DNA of 64,000 nucleotides from Pontibacter diazotrophicus (GCF_003367245.1 NZ_QRGR01000022.1:62001-126000), one strand, 5' to 3'. Positions 26,696 through 35,717 are shown, counted from the first letter of the stretch. Notes: a model not told the origin generated them from the sequence alone. Made by a program: numbers and translations.

Positions 26696-28075
26696 ATGAA
26701 TAGTGCCCCTATATATACCACCCCTGCTGCGCTGCTGGCTAAGTATGATGTGCCGTCGCCACGCTATACCAGCTACCCCACTGTGCCTTACTGGGACGAT
26801 GCCCCGCTCACACAGGAGCGCTGGTTGCAGCATGTAAAAAAGGCTTTCCGGAAAACTAACACTTCCGAAGGCATCAGCTTATACCTGCACCTGCCCTTTT
26901 GCGAGCAACTCTGCACCTACTGTGGTTGCAACAAACGCATCACCAAAAACCACGGGGTAGAGGAGCCCTATATGCAGGCCCTGCTACAGGAGTGGGACCA
27001 GTACCTGGCGGCATTTGGAGAAAAGCCACGTATTACGGAATTGCATCTTGGCGGTGGCACGCCCACCTTCTTCAGCGCCGAAAACCTGAAAAAGCTGCTG
27101 GAGTCCCTGCTCAGCAAGGCAGAAGTAACTCCTGAGGCGGAATTTAGCGTGGAGGTGCACCCGAACGCCACCAACGCAGCGCAGCTTCAGGTGCTGTATG
27201 ACATCGGCTTCAGAAGACTAAGTGTAGGCATTCAGGACTTTGACCCGCGCGTGCAGTTTGTCATTAACCGCATCCAAAGCTTTGAGCAGACAAAAGATTT
27301 GTTCGACACCGCTCGCGCTATCGGCTATACTTCTATCAACGGCGACATTATTTATGGCCTGCCCCACCAGACAGCTGACAGCGTGCGCCACACCATTGGG
27401 AAAGTAAAAGAACTGCGTCCGGAACGCATTGCCTTTTACAGTTATGCCCACGTACCCTGGAAAAGCAAAGCACAACGCCGCTATTCTGAAGCCGACCTGC
27501 CGGAGCCAGCCGAGAAGCGTGGCTTATATGAATTAGGAAGAAACCTTTTGGAAGAAGCTGGATATGTAGAAATAGGCCTGGATCATTTCGCGCTGCCGGA
27601 GGACGAACTGTATATTGCCGCGCAACAGGGCAAACTGCACCGCAATTTCATGGGCTACACACCCCGACACACTGAACTTCTGATTGGCTTGGGTGCCTCC
27701 AGCATCTCTGACACCGGCACTGCCTTTATGCAGAACATTAAAGAGGTAGAAGCCTACGAAGCAGCTGTTGCCACAGGTCAACTGCCAATTTTCAAAGGCC
27801 ATGAATTAACACAGGAAGATATCCACATCAGGCAGCACATCCTGAACCTGATGTGCCGCCTGCACACTTCCTGGAGCAAGGACGAGGAACCTTATTTCGT
27901 GGATGCACTCGTTCGCCTTCAGCCATTAGCCGCCGATGGCTTAGTGGAATACCGCAATGGTTATATACAGGTGCTTCCGGCTGGAAGACCTTTCCTGCGC
28001 AACATCGCCATGTGCCTCGATGCACGGCTGTGGGAGGCAAAGCCAACAACGCCAGAATTTAGCAGATCAGTGTAA
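26696..28075 (+). CDS. hemN: Oxygen-independent coproporphyrinogen III oxidase
   Basis: Radical SAM enzyme of haem synthesis that converts coproporphyrinogen III to protoporphyrinogen IX without oxygen. The [4Fe-4S] motif 'CEQLCTYCGC' is near residue 70, preceded by 'YLHLPFC' and followed by the family block 'ELHLGGGTPTFF'. 'SPRYTSYPTVPYW' at the N-terminus and the 459-residue length fit HemN rather than HemW. The frame opens at 26681, but an AGGAGAG stretch sits just before the ATG at 26696 and family alignment favours that start. hemJ follows 350 bp downstream on the same strand. Confidence 0.95.
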   Translation: MNSAPIYTTPAALLAKYDVPSPRYTSYPTVPYWDDAPLTQERWLQHVKKAFRKTNTSEGISLYLHLPFCEQLCTYCGCNKRITKNHGVEEPYMQALLQEWDQYLAAFGEKPRITELHLGGGTPTFFSAENLKKLLESLLSKAEVTPEAEFSVEVHPNATNAAQLQVLYDIGFRRLSVGIQDFDPRVQFVINRIQSFEQTKDLFDTARAIGYTSINGDIIYGLPHQTADSVRHTIGKVKELRPERIAFYSYAHVPWKSKAQRRYSEADLPEPAEKRGLYELGRNLLEEAGYVEIGLDHFALPEDELYIAAQQGKLHRNFMGYTPRHTELLIGLGASSISDTGTAFMQNIKEVEAYEAAVATGQLPIFKGHELTQEDIHIRQHILNLMCRLHTSWSKDEEPYFVDALVRLQPLAADGLVEYRNGYIQVLPAGRPFLRNIAMCLDARLWEAKPTTPEFSRSV

Positions 28076-28394
28076 GCTGCCGGTTATATATCTAATTACC
28101 ACTGCTCCTCCTGGGGGTGCAGAGGCCCTCTTTAGAGTCCAACGAGGGAAGCTTTATTTTGCCGCTTTCAGAGTTTATGTCATTGCAGTAGAGTATAAAT
28201 TTATCATCTGCCAACTTGCTATAGAAGTAGCAAAGTAGAGCCTGAACAGCAGGTTCCCATCCTTAGACATGGAGGGGCAGGGGTGGTTTGACCCGGTAAC
28301 GAGAATTCTAAAATGTCCACACTTGGAAATAGCTGATTGCATGACACAGCATCTCAGAAAAACCAGCAAAGCCTGAATTCTGTCTCAGAACCCT
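28076..28394. other. Intergenic region between hemN and hemJ
   Basis: No ORF of note. Two GC-rich patches in otherwise AT-rich DNA are loosely complementary: ACCACTGCTCCTCC near 28098 and GGAGGGGCAGGGGTGGT near 28272, about 160 bp apart. They could be a worn extragenic repeat; evidence is weak. Confidence 0.3.
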
Positions 28395-28402
28395 TACCTT
28401 TG
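28395..28402 (+). promoter_or_regulatory. Candidate Bacteroidota -7 box for hemJ
   Basis: TACCTTTG is an exact match to the TAnnTTTG -7 consensus of the primary sigma factor in Bacteroidota and lies 20 bp before the hemJ ATG. No good TTG -33 box was seen at the usual distance. Confidence 0.45.
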
Positions 28403-28422
28403 TAGAAACAAGCATCACAGTC

Positions 28423-28959
28423 ATGAGCTTTTTCTACGTTAAGGCGCTGCACATTATTTTTGTTGTTACCTGGTTTGCCGGGTTGTTCTACATTGTGCGT
28501 CTGTTTATATACTATGCAGAAGCGGATGAGAAGCCGGAGCCGGAAAAATCGATCTTACAACAGCAACTGGCCCTGATGCAGAAAAGACTGTGGTACGGCA
28601 TCACCTGGCCCTCTGCTGTGCTCACGCTAATCTTCGGCCTAACGATGTTGTACCTCTACGGCTCCATCCCCGGCTGGCTCATTTGGAAGCTGTGTTTTGT
28701 TGTGGGGCTCTATATTTATCATTTCCTCTGTCATCGTATTTTCAGGCAACAGCAACACGGCATCCTGAAGTATACCCCAACTCAACTCCGCATCTGGAAC
28801 GAAGTGGCCACGCTGTTCCTCATCAGCATCGTTTTTCTGGTGGTGCTGAAAAGCTCCCTCAGCATGCTCTGGGGCATCCTGGGGCTGATTCTCTTTTCCG
28901 CGATTCTCATGCTCGCCATTCGTATCTATAAAAGAGTCAGAGAAAGTTCTAAAAGTTAG
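28423..28959 (+). CDS. hemJ: Protoporphyrinogen IX oxidase HemJ
   Basis: A 178-residue, four-helix membrane protein of the HemJ (UPF0093/CopD-like) family, which oxidises protoporphyrinogen IX to protoporphyrin IX in many Gram-negative bacteria. The N-terminal 'YVKALHIIFVVTWFAGLFY' carries the conserved His and Trp, 'QKRLWYGITWPS' the middle block, 'GWLIWKLCFV' helix three and 'IWNEVATLFLISIVFLVV' helix four. Length is normal. Adjacent to hemN, so the two late haem steps are encoded together. The stop codon lies inside the first arm of a TTCTAAC-type repeat. Confidence 0.92.
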   Translation: MSFFYVKALHIIFVVTWFAGLFYIVRLFIYYAEADEKPEPEKSILQQQLALMQKRLWYGITWPSAVLTLIFGLTMLYLYGSIPGWLIWKLCFVVGLYIYHFLCHRIFRQQQHGILKYTPTQLRIWNEVATLFLISIVFLVVLKSSLSMLWGILGLILFSAILMLAIRIYKRVRESSKS

Positions 28960-29165
28960 AATGTTAAAGAGTTAGAAAGTTGAATTAGTAGTGAATCTGG
29001 CTCATTATGGCATTAAAACTTATACATACCAATCCAACTTCAAGCCATCTGATAAAATTTTATGCGTAGGTATATCTTATCCTACTCCATATAGGGCAGG
29101 TAGTAAGTTTTTTAACTGTAACTTTCTAACATTCTAAGTTTCTAACTTTTTAACTCTTTAATTAG
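28945..29165. repeat. Inverted pair of TTCTAACT/CTTTAAC short-repeat arrays
   Basis: The left arm (28945-28982) reads as alternating AGTTAGAA and GTTAAAG units; the right arm (29111-29165) contains the reverse complements (TTTCTAACATTCTAAG, TTTCTAACTTTTTAACTC). The arms are about 130 bp apart with AT-rich unrepeated DNA between. Similar heptamer arrays are common as extragenic sequence in related bacteria, to my memory. The left arm includes the end of hemJ. Confidence 0.6.
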
Positions 29166-29168
29166 CCC

Positions 29169-29176
29169 TATTTTTG
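29169..29176 (+). promoter_or_regulatory. -7 box almost touching the next start codon
   Basis: TATTTTTG matches TAnnTTTG exactly and ends 4 bp before the ATG at 29181. If used, transcription would begin at or next to the start codon, so the mRNA would be essentially leaderless. Confidence 0.4.
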
Positions 29177-29180
29177 TCGT

Positions 29181-29813
29181 ATGAACCAAGCAGAACTGAA
29201 GCCTAACGAGAGAGAACTGATAAAACTGATTCGCTTCTTTAGCAAACGCGGTGACCAGCTGGTGGCTACAGGTAAGCTCAATGAAGAGCATGAGCAGTTG
29301 ACAAAGGCGTGTCAGAATTTAGAGACGCAGCTTTACAGACATGCTGAAAACCGCGCCGCCATATTAGACAAGCGCCAGCGCCTCGAGAGAATTATTGAAG
29401 ATAAGGCGCAATGTCCGAAATGTCATCAGGCGGACATGCTGAAAAAGACCGGAGTGGCTACAAATGAGTACGGCTGGAAGAGCAACACGTACCGTTGCCG
29501 CCGCTGCAATACCACGTTCACCTGGAACCGCCCGAATAATCCCTGGCATATGGTGGAGTTTCTGGAGCGTTACATCCAGGAACTGGAGCAGCAGTTACAA
29601 ACTGAGCAGCCCGAAGAAATGCAACAGCATATAGAAGGCGCAATTCCGCAACTACAGGACAGTCTTTTCAGACTGCGCCCGGTGCTGCAAACTTCTGACG
29701 AAGAAGTAGCGGCACTGGAGCAAAAGGAAAAAGAAATGGGCAAACTTATTCACCAGTTCAAAAATTACCTCCTGATCGAAAAGATTAAGCTGGATACTTA
29801 TCCGGATGAATAA
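29181..29813 (+). CDS. Zinc-ribbon protein flanked by coiled coils, function unknown
   Basis: A 210-residue cytoplasmic protein not recognised as a named family. Residues 1-75 are charged and helical, likely coiled coil. A zinc ribbon follows with 'CPKCHQ' (about 77-82) and 'YRCRRCNTTF' (about 100-109), two CxxC knuckles about 20 residues apart. The C-terminal half is again a long Glu/Gln-rich coiled coil. The layout suggests a nucleic-acid or protein scaffold; nothing more specific can be said. It stands alone, with a TATTTTTG promoter box directly before the ATG. Confidence 0.8.
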   Translation: MNQAELKPNERELIKLIRFFSKRGDQLVATGKLNEEHEQLTKACQNLETQLYRHAENRAAILDKRQRLERIIEDKAQCPKCHQADMLKKTGVATNEYGWKSNTYRCRRCNTTFTWNRPNNPWHMVEFLERYIQELEQQLQTEQPEEMQQHIEGAIPQLQDSLFRLRPVLQTSDEEVAALEQKEKEMGKLIHQFKNYLLIEKIKLDTYPDE

Positions 29814-30235
29814 TTTTTTGAAAGCACCACCCACAAAAGCAATAGTCTGGCAGCGTATATCAACCTCACATTTGTTGTACAATTCAGTACCAGACGGCCA
29901 GCGTCAGAAAGGGATAAGAATACCTAGGCGGAACAGCATCTTAGCCAGGCGAAGTTTCAGCCAGTAAAAAGCTGCCGCTGCTGGTTTTCTCCAAAATCCT
30001 GCAGTTTCTTCCTTCTAACTGTTTATTTGTGAATACCTCAGCCGACCCCTTCCTGCCACCTATGTGCTTTTACATCACTTTTCTTTTCTGAGCCTTAAAT
30101 CAGCAATAAAGGCTTTTTTATTTGTGTACAAGAAATAGTCCCCGAAGAAAATAATTTATTTGTTTTATCCGCAGTTAGATTCATATAAAGGGGAAGATTT
30201 ACGGAACTGCTCCTAAATGAATCCTTGTCGCATGA
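29814..30235. other. AT-rich intergenic region
   Basis: No supported ORF. It contains the candidate terminator at 30090-30124. AT-rich sequence after it should hold the promoter of the MORN-repeat gene; no clear box was identified. Confidence 0.4.
30090..30124 (+). terminator. Candidate weak rho-independent terminator
   Basis: AGCCTT and AAGGCT form a 6-bp stem with a 12-nt loop, followed by TTTTTTATTT. It is far (about 280 bp) from the preceding stop codon, so its role is uncertain. Confidence 0.35.
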
Positions 30236-30322
30236 TTGTTGTTTCTTACTTTCATGAAGCAAAGAGCAGGCACAAAAGCCGGTTTATATGCTACATCAAA
30301 ATCAAAACCGCTAAGAATATAC

Positions 30323-31642
30323 ATGTATAAATTATTGCTGTTATCTGCTTCGCTGTGCTTGCTGCAAACTCTTGCCACAGCGCAAACAAAGGTCACCACC
30401 TTCCACGACGAAGCCCGCACTTCTGTTAAAGAAGAATATTATATCACACCGGACTCTGCTATTGTTGGTTACTACAACCGCTACTACCCTACCGGGGAGC
30501 GCGAGGCACTGATGAAGTTTGTAGAAGGTAAAAAGGACAGTGTATACACGGAATTTTACCCTAATGGTAATCCAAAGATCCAGCTAACCTATGCCATGGA
30601 CATTAAGCAGGGTCCTTTCAAGGCTTTCCAGCCAGATGGACGCCTGCTGCAGGAAGGCAGTTATGACAATGACAAGCAGAGCAATGTGCTCAAAACTTAC
30701 TATGCCGATGGCACCCTCAAAACAGAAACCACCTTTGCAAATGGTTTTCCGGAGGGTCTGGTGCGCGAGTATTACCCCACAGGTAAACCTAAGTCGGAGA
30801 TAACATATAAAGACAGCCAACAGAATGGGCCTGCCAAAACCTACTACCCGAGCGGCAACATAGAAACAGATGCTGTGTACCGAAACGGTATGTTGGAGGG
30901 CTCCTACAAGACATATTTCGACAATGGACAACTGCAGACAGAGGTAAACAATGTAGCGGGCCAGAAGAACGGCACTTTCAGGAGCTACTATAAATCCGGA
31001 AAGCTAAGCACGGAAGGCGGTTTTCTGGCTGGCAAAATGCACGGCCCGTCGAAAGCATACTTTGAAAACGGCAAGCCCCGCAGCGTGATTAACTATAAAA
31101 ACGGTAATCCGGCAGGACTAACCCAATTCTTTTATGAAGACGGAAGCCTGCGCGAAGAAGCCAACTACAGCAACAACGGCAGCGATATTAAAATGACAAC
31201 CTACTATGCCTCCGGCAATATAAAAGCGGAGGAGCAGTTTAAGGATAAAAAACGCAGCGGGAATTGGAAAATCTATTTTGATGTACCCGGCAAAAAAGTT
31301 CAGGTAAGCGAAAACTTTACCAACGACCAGCTTACCGGCGACCGCCTGACCTATCATGAAAACGGAGCAGTTAAAACGAAGGTGAAGTATGAGAAGACTA
31401 AAATCGTCGGCGTACTAAATGAGTTTTATCCATCCGGAAAGTTAAAATCTGAAACTAACCATAAAGACGGCCTTCGTTTTGGCCCCTATAAGCAGTTCTT
31501 CGAGAGCGGCAAAACAGAAGTAACAGGCCAGTTCCGCAACAACAGGGAAACAGGCAACTGGAAATACTTTGATGAAGAAGGAAAGCTTTTGAAAACGGTG
31601 GTTTTCCGGAACGGTCAGGTATTGGAAGAGAAGACGAAATAG
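30323..31642 (+). CDS. Secreted MORN/YwqK-repeat protein
   Basis: A frame is open from 30236, but the ATG at 30323 gives a clean signal peptide (MYKLLLLSASLCLLQTLATAQ), so I take that start (439 residues). The mature protein is about 17 tandem copies of a 22-23-residue unit of the type 'YYPTGKPKSEITYKDSQQNG' (Tyr-Tyr, Gly, Glu and Gly-Pro at fixed spacing), which is the MORN variant annotated as YwqK antitoxin-like. It most likely forms a long beta-sheet ribbon in the periplasm or at the surface. Despite the database name there is no toxin partner next to it, so an antitoxin role is not supported. Ends at a strong hairpin. Confidence 0.85.
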   Translation: MYKLLLLSASLCLLQTLATAQTKVTTFHDEARTSVKEEYYITPDSAIVGYYNRYYPTGEREALMKFVEGKKDSVYTEFYPNGNPKIQLTYAMDIKQGPFKAFQPDGRLLQEGSYDNDKQSNVLKTYYADGTLKTETTFANGFPEGLVREYYPTGKPKSEITYKDSQQNGPAKTYYPSGNIETDAVYRNGMLEGSYKTYFDNGQLQTEVNNVAGQKNGTFRSYYKSGKLSTEGGFLAGKMHGPSKAYFENGKPRSVINYKNGNPAGLTQFFYEDGSLREEANYSNNGSDIKMTTYYASGNIKAEEQFKDKKRSGNWKIYFDVPGKKVQVSENFTNDQLTGDRLTYHENGAVKTKVKYEKTKIVGVLNEFYPSGKLKSETNHKDGLRFGPYKQFFESGKTEVTGQFRNNRETGNWKYFDEEGKLLKTVVFRNGQVLEEKTK

Positions 31643-31646
31643 GTAA

Positions 31647-31696
31647 ACTATAAAACAGAAAAGCATCCAGAAATGGGTGCTTTTCTGTTTTATAGT
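31647..31696. terminator. Terminator shared by converging genes
   Basis: 22-bp inverted repeat (ACTATAAAACAGAAAAGC / GCTTTTCTGTTTTATAGT plus the inner CA-CC/GG-TG pairs) with one wobble position and a short loop, 5 bp after the MORN-protein stop. The next gene converges and ends 50 bp beyond. Confidence 0.88.
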
Positions 31697-31745
31697 CTCT
31701 TTCTGATACAGCTATTAAACTATTTTAAAAACAAATAATTAAATG

Positions 31746-32579
31746 CTATACTTTTGGCCTTGCAGCTACATCAGTTTCTTGTGAATGGAATAGTTGCTCC
31801 ACCAGCCCCTCCTTGTGCTTACCGGGAACAAACAGTACCTGCGCCTTTAGCAACACCATGTAATCCAGCAGCGCATAAATAAAAAGCACCACACCGCTCA
31901 TTTCCAGTACCTCTTCCATACAGTACAGCACCAGGTTATAGATATGATCGTATCCGTATCTCACATAGAAATATCCCTCAAAAAGCTCTAGTCCAAGTGC
32001 GCCTGCCACAAACATAGCACCTGAGGTTATGAACAGCGTTCTGGTTTTTAAAGGGAGACTCCACACAAAAGGCAGAAAAAAAGCCACTGCAGCTAACACC
32101 AGTACTCCATAAGGCACCACCCACGCCCAATACAGCAAGCCTGAAAGGTCACTTACCAGCATAGGCCTTACAACCTCACTTACATACTCATGTATCTGAA
32201 GACTCTCATCAACAGCCATAAAAAGAAAAACGATGCTCAGGATACCCCATTTTCTTCGCTCTGCTTTGTAACTACTTTTCAGGTGATATACAGCGAAAAG
32301 AAGTAATGAAGCCAGGAGCAATATAGCAGTGGAAAAGAAGGCAGGAACATTCTCTTCCCAGTTCATATCAAAACCCCGAATAAGTCGGTAAGCAAGTGTA
32401 GAAGGTTCAGGGTAATACATTTTTTCGTAAACCATACCTGCTATGTATGCCAACATTAAAACGAGCACCACTGCTGCAAGCGCCTTTGCTACGATCATCG
32501 GAAACAGCTTTATCACGTGAGAATGCTTGGCTGTGGGTTGGTTTGGAGGAGTGTTAAGCATAAGCAAATCAGGTTTCAT
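31746..32579 (-). CDS. Polytopic membrane protein of unknown function
   Basis: A 277-residue protein with about seven hydrophobic segments (roughly residues 28-50, 78-98, 108-125, 148-170, 178-198, 215-232 and 234-250). Not recognised as a named family. Conserved-looking polar residues lie inside or at the edges of the membrane segments: 'VDESLQIHEYV', 'LGLELFEGYF' and 'CMEEVLEMSG', a pattern of Asp, Glu and His that could bind metal or protons. That is only a pattern remark. The Met at residue 7 is an alternative start. Monocistronic and convergent with the MORN protein. Confidence 0.75.
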   Translation of the reverse strand: MKPDLLMLNTPPNQPTAKHSHVIKLFPMIVAKALAAVVLVLMLAYIAGMVYEKMYYPEPSTLAYRLIRGFDMNWEENVPAFFSTAILLLASLLLFAVYHLKSSYKAERRKWGILSIVFLFMAVDESLQIHEYVSEVVRPMLVSDLSGLLYWAWVVPYGVLVLAAVAFFLPFVWSLPLKTRTLFITSGAMFVAGALGLELFEGYFYVRYGYDHIYNLVLYCMEEVLEMSGVVLFIYALLDYMVLLKAQVLFVPGKHKEGLVEQLFHSQETDVAARPKV

Positions 32580-32961
32580 CTACTCTATCAATGTAAAATA
32601 TATTACACCTAAAACTTTGAATATGCCTCTATAGTTACAAAAAAATACAATTACTTAAATCAGACCACAAACCGGGGCTGAAATCTTATGCTAATAAGAG
32701 GGGTGTTTATGAAAATTTATGACTAACACTTCATTTAAACTGAAACTCACTTTCCCAAATGGTTCAGCCACACAGGTAAGGGTATAAAAAAACTACAACT
32801 AGCCCCGTCTCAAAAAATGCCAACAAAATAACAAACCAATTTTTCCACAGAAAACCTTCAATTGCTGAACTACTTAGCTAATTATCCACTAAACCTACCC
32901 ATATCTTTGATTTTTAATTCCTAAATCTTCAAATTACCTTCGTAACCTAAACACGAGTAGC
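32580..32961. other. Intergenic region upstream of the biotin operon
   Basis: AT-rich and without an ORF. TACCTTCG at 32935-32942 differs at one position from the TAnnTTTG box and lies 19 bp before the bioB ATG; a TTTG 25 bp further upstream is at rather long spacing. No BirA-type operator palindrome or riboswitch was recognised. Confidence 0.4.
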
Positions 32962-33963
32962 ATGACCCAAAACGGACTGAACACAGACATCCGAACCGAC
33001 TGGAGTCTGGAGGAGATAAAAGCGATTTATAATAAGCCAGTGCTGGAGCTGATAGTAGAAGCGGCTAATGTGCATAAGCAATACCAGGCTACCGGCGAGG
33101 TGCAGGTTTGTACTTTATTATCCGTGAAAACAGGTGGCTGTTCTGAAGACTGCGCCTACTGCCCGCAGGCAGCCCGGTACAATACAGGTGTTGACGTGCA
33201 TAAACTGCTGCAACAGGAGCAGGTGCTGGCATCAGCCCGCCGCGCAAAGGAAGGCGGCTCTACCCGTTTCTGCATGGGCGCTGCCTGGCGCGAAGTGCGC
33301 GACAACCGCGACTTCGACAAGGTGCTGGACATGGTAAAAGGCGTGAATGATTTGGGACTGGAAGTTTGCTGCACTTTAGGTATGGTGAACGAGTACCAGG
33401 CAGAACGGCTGAAGGAAGCCGGACTGTATGCCTACAACCACAACCTGGACACCTCCGAAGAGCACTACGACAAAATTATCACCACCCGCACCTATGATGA
33501 CCGCTTAGGAACGATTAACAACGTACGCAAAGCAGGAATCTCTGTTTGCTCAGGTGGTATCATCGGACTGGGCGAAACGGACGAAGACCGCATTGGCATG
33601 CTCTATACCCTGTCCACGCTGGAGCAGCATCCGGAGTCTGTGCCGGTAAACGCGCTGGTGCCGGTAAAAGGCACACCACTGGAGAACCAGCCGCGCGTAT
33701 CTGTATGGGAAATGGTGCGCATGATTGCCACTGCCCGCATCCTAATGCCTAAAACAATGGTTCGCCTCTCAGCTGGCCGTGAGCAGATGGACGTAACGGA
33801 GCAGGCACTTTGCTTTTTGGCTGGTGCGAACTCCATCTTCACAGGAGAGAAACTGCTAACGACGCCAAACCCTGACTTTGACCAGGACAAAGCGATGTTC
33901 GACCTGCTGGGCCTCTCCCCACGCAAATCATTTAAAGAAGAAACATTGCCACAGACGGTGTAA
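32962..33963 (+). CDS. bioB: Biotin synthase
   Basis: Radical SAM enzyme that inserts sulfur into dethiobiotin to form biotin. The cluster motif 'GGCSEDCAYCPQ' (CxxxCxxC) is near residues 56-67. 'RFCMGAAWREVRDNRDF', 'CCTLGM', 'YNHNLDTS', 'SGGIIGLGE' and 'MVRLSAGRE' are all standard BioB blocks, including the Cys and Arg ligands of the [2Fe-2S] cluster. The 333-residue length is typical. First gene of bioB-bioF-bioD-bioA; bioF follows after 9 bp. Confidence 0.98.
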   Translation: MTQNGLNTDIRTDWSLEEIKAIYNKPVLELIVEAANVHKQYQATGEVQVCTLLSVKTGGCSEDCAYCPQAARYNTGVDVHKLLQQEQVLASARRAKEGGSTRFCMGAAWREVRDNRDFDKVLDMVKGVNDLGLEVCCTLGMVNEYQAERLKEAGLYAYNHNLDTSEEHYDKIITTRTYDDRLGTINNVRKAGISVCSGGIIGLGETDEDRIGMLYTLSTLEQHPESVPVNALVPVKGTPLENQPRVSVWEMVRMIATARILMPKTMVRLSAGREQMDVTEQALCFLAGANSIFTGEKLLTTPNPDFDQDKAMFDLLGLSPRKSFKEETLPQTV

Positions 33964-33972
33964 CAGCCGCCT

Positions 33973-35106
33973 ATGGAAATACATAAACGATTACAGCAAA
34001 AGCTGGCGGAACGGGCGGCGCAAGGCAACTTGCGCCAGCTCAAAACTGCCACCGGCCTCACCGACTTCTGCTCAAATGATTACCTCGGACTGGCCCGTTC
34101 CGAAAAACTGCGGGCACACATTCAGGCAACAGAGCAGCAGTACAGCCATCTACCGTTGGGAGCTACCGGCTCGCGACTATTATCTGGCAACCACACTTTA
34201 TTTGAGGAACTGGAGGAAACGATAGCCAAGTACCACCATGGAGAGGCAGCCTTGCTGTACAATTCCGGGTATGCGGCTAACGTCGGGCTCCTGTCTGCCT
34301 TGCCACAGCGGGGCGACACCGTTTTTTACGACGAGGCAAGCCACGCCTCTATGAAAGACGGCCTGCGCCTGAGCTTCGCAAAAAGCTACAGTTTCCGGCA
34401 CAACAACCTGCAGGACCTGCAGCAGAAGCTGAAGCTTGCTACAGGGCAGGTATATGTGGTAGTGGAGTCTGTCTACTCCATGGAAGGCGATAAAGCGCCG
34501 CTGCAGGAATTGGCGCAGCTGTGCAAAAGTGTGAATGCAGCACTAATTGTAGACGAGGCACATGCCGTGGGCCTTTACGGAGAAAAAGGTGAAGGATTAA
34601 CCGTGGCACTGGGCTTAGAGAACCAGGTATTCGCGCAGGTGATTACCTATGGCAAAGCAATGGGAGCACATGGGGCCGCTGTAGTAGGGCCACAGGTGCT
34701 GCGCGATTTCCTAATCAACTACAGCCGTGCCTTTATCTATACCACCGGTTTACCGACGCATGCATTGGTTACGCTAAAATGTGTCTATGATCTGCTGCCG
34801 GAACTGGAAAAAGAGCGCCAGCAGGTAAAAATGCTATCCAGCCATTTATCTGAGCAACTGAATAAGATAAACGGCATCCGCTGTACTCCTGCAGAAAGTG
34901 TGATACTTTCTGTTTTTGTTGAAGAAGGCGGCACTGCGAAGCTAAAAGCACTGGCTTCGTTTTTACAGGCAGAGAAGTTTGATGTGCGCCCCGTGCTAAG
35001 CCCTACCGTGCCGAAAGGCCAGGAGCGCCTGCGGGTGATCGTGCATGCATATAATACATTACAGGAAATTGAAGGCCTCGTGAAGGCCATAGCCAAAGGA
35101 ATATGA
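33973..35106 (+). CDS. bioF: 8-amino-7-oxononanoate synthase
   Basis: PLP enzyme (377 residues) that condenses pimeloyl-ACP or pimeloyl-CoA with alanine in biotin synthesis. It shows 'FCSNDYLGLA' near residue 33, 'LPLGATGSRLLSGNH' near 57, 'VDEAHAVGLYG' (Asp holding the PLP ring) near 194 and 'ITYGKAMGAHGA' with the PLP Lys near 227. These mark the alpha-oxoamine synthase family, and the bio context picks BioF over KBL. It ends in a 4-bp overlap with bioD. Confidence 0.97.
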   Translation: MEIHKRLQQKLAERAAQGNLRQLKTATGLTDFCSNDYLGLARSEKLRAHIQATEQQYSHLPLGATGSRLLSGNHTLFEELEETIAKYHHGEAALLYNSGYAANVGLLSALPQRGDTVFYDEASHASMKDGLRLSFAKSYSFRHNNLQDLQQKLKLATGQVYVVVESVYSMEGDKAPLQELAQLCKSVNAALIVDEAHAVGLYGEKGEGLTVALGLENQVFAQVITYGKAMGAHGAAVVGPQVLRDFLINYSRAFIYTTGLPTHALVTLKCVYDLLPELEKERQQVKMLSSHLSEQLNKINGIRCTPAESVILSVFVEEGGTAKLKALASFLQAEKFDVRPVLSPTVPKGQERLRVIVHAYNTLQEIEGLVKAIAKGI

Positions 35107-35717
35107 AAAGCTATTTTATCACCGGCATCGGAACAGACGTGGGCAAAACAGTTGCTGCCGCCATCCTGACCGAAGCCCTTCAGGCCGACTACTGGAAACC
35201 TGTGCAGGCAGGTGGCCTGGATTTTACGGATACCGATACTGTTAAGAGCCTGGTTTCTAACACCGTGTCCGTATTTCACCAAGAAGCATACCGCCTGAAG
35301 ATGGCTGCCTCCCCACACCGCGCCGCCGCTGCCGAAGGCGTAGAGATTGACGTGCACGGCATGAAGCTGCCGCAAACAGAGAATAAAATGGTGGTGGAAG
35401 GTGCCGGAGGATTGATGGTGCCCCTCAACAAACGCTTCCTGATGCTGGACCTGGTGCAACAACTGGGGCTGGAGGTAGTACTAGTCTCCCGCAATTACTT
35501 GGGTAGCATCAACCACACCTTACTCACAGCCGAGGTATTACGCTACCGCAAAGTGCCGGTGGCCGGCATTATCTTTAACGGTGAAGAAAACACTGCCTCC
35601 GAAGATTTTATCGTGAACTACACCGGCCTGCGCAAACTACCTTCTATTCGGCAGGAGGCTGAGTTTTGTAAAGAAGCCGTAGCAGCATACGCGCAAGAGT
35701 TTAAATCCATATTATAG
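35103..35717 (+). CDS. bioD: Dethiobiotin synthetase
   Basis: ATP-dependent carboxylase that closes the ureido ring to make dethiobiotin. The P-loop 'TGIGTDVGKT' is at residues 7-16, the substrate block 'YWKPVQAG' near 36 and 'VVEGAGGLMVPL' near 97. 204 residues is normal. It overlaps bioF by 4 bp (ATGA-type junction), so the two are translationally coupled. bioA follows 67 bp downstream. Confidence 0.97.
   Translation: MKSYFITGIGTDVGKTVAAAILTEALQADYWKPVQAGGLDFTDTDTVKSLVSNTVSVFHQEAYRLKMAASPHRAAAAEGVEIDVHGMKLPQTENKMVVEGAGGLMVPLNKRFLMLDLVQQLGLEVVLVSRNYLGSINHTLLTAEVLRYRKVPVAGIIFNGEENTASEDFIVNYTGLRKLPSIRQEAEFCKEAVAAYAQEFKSIL

Noticed and set aside
30323..31642. Reading the YwqK/MORN protein as an antitoxin
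   Set aside because: The database label is based on repeat similarity only; there is a signal peptide and no toxin gene beside it.
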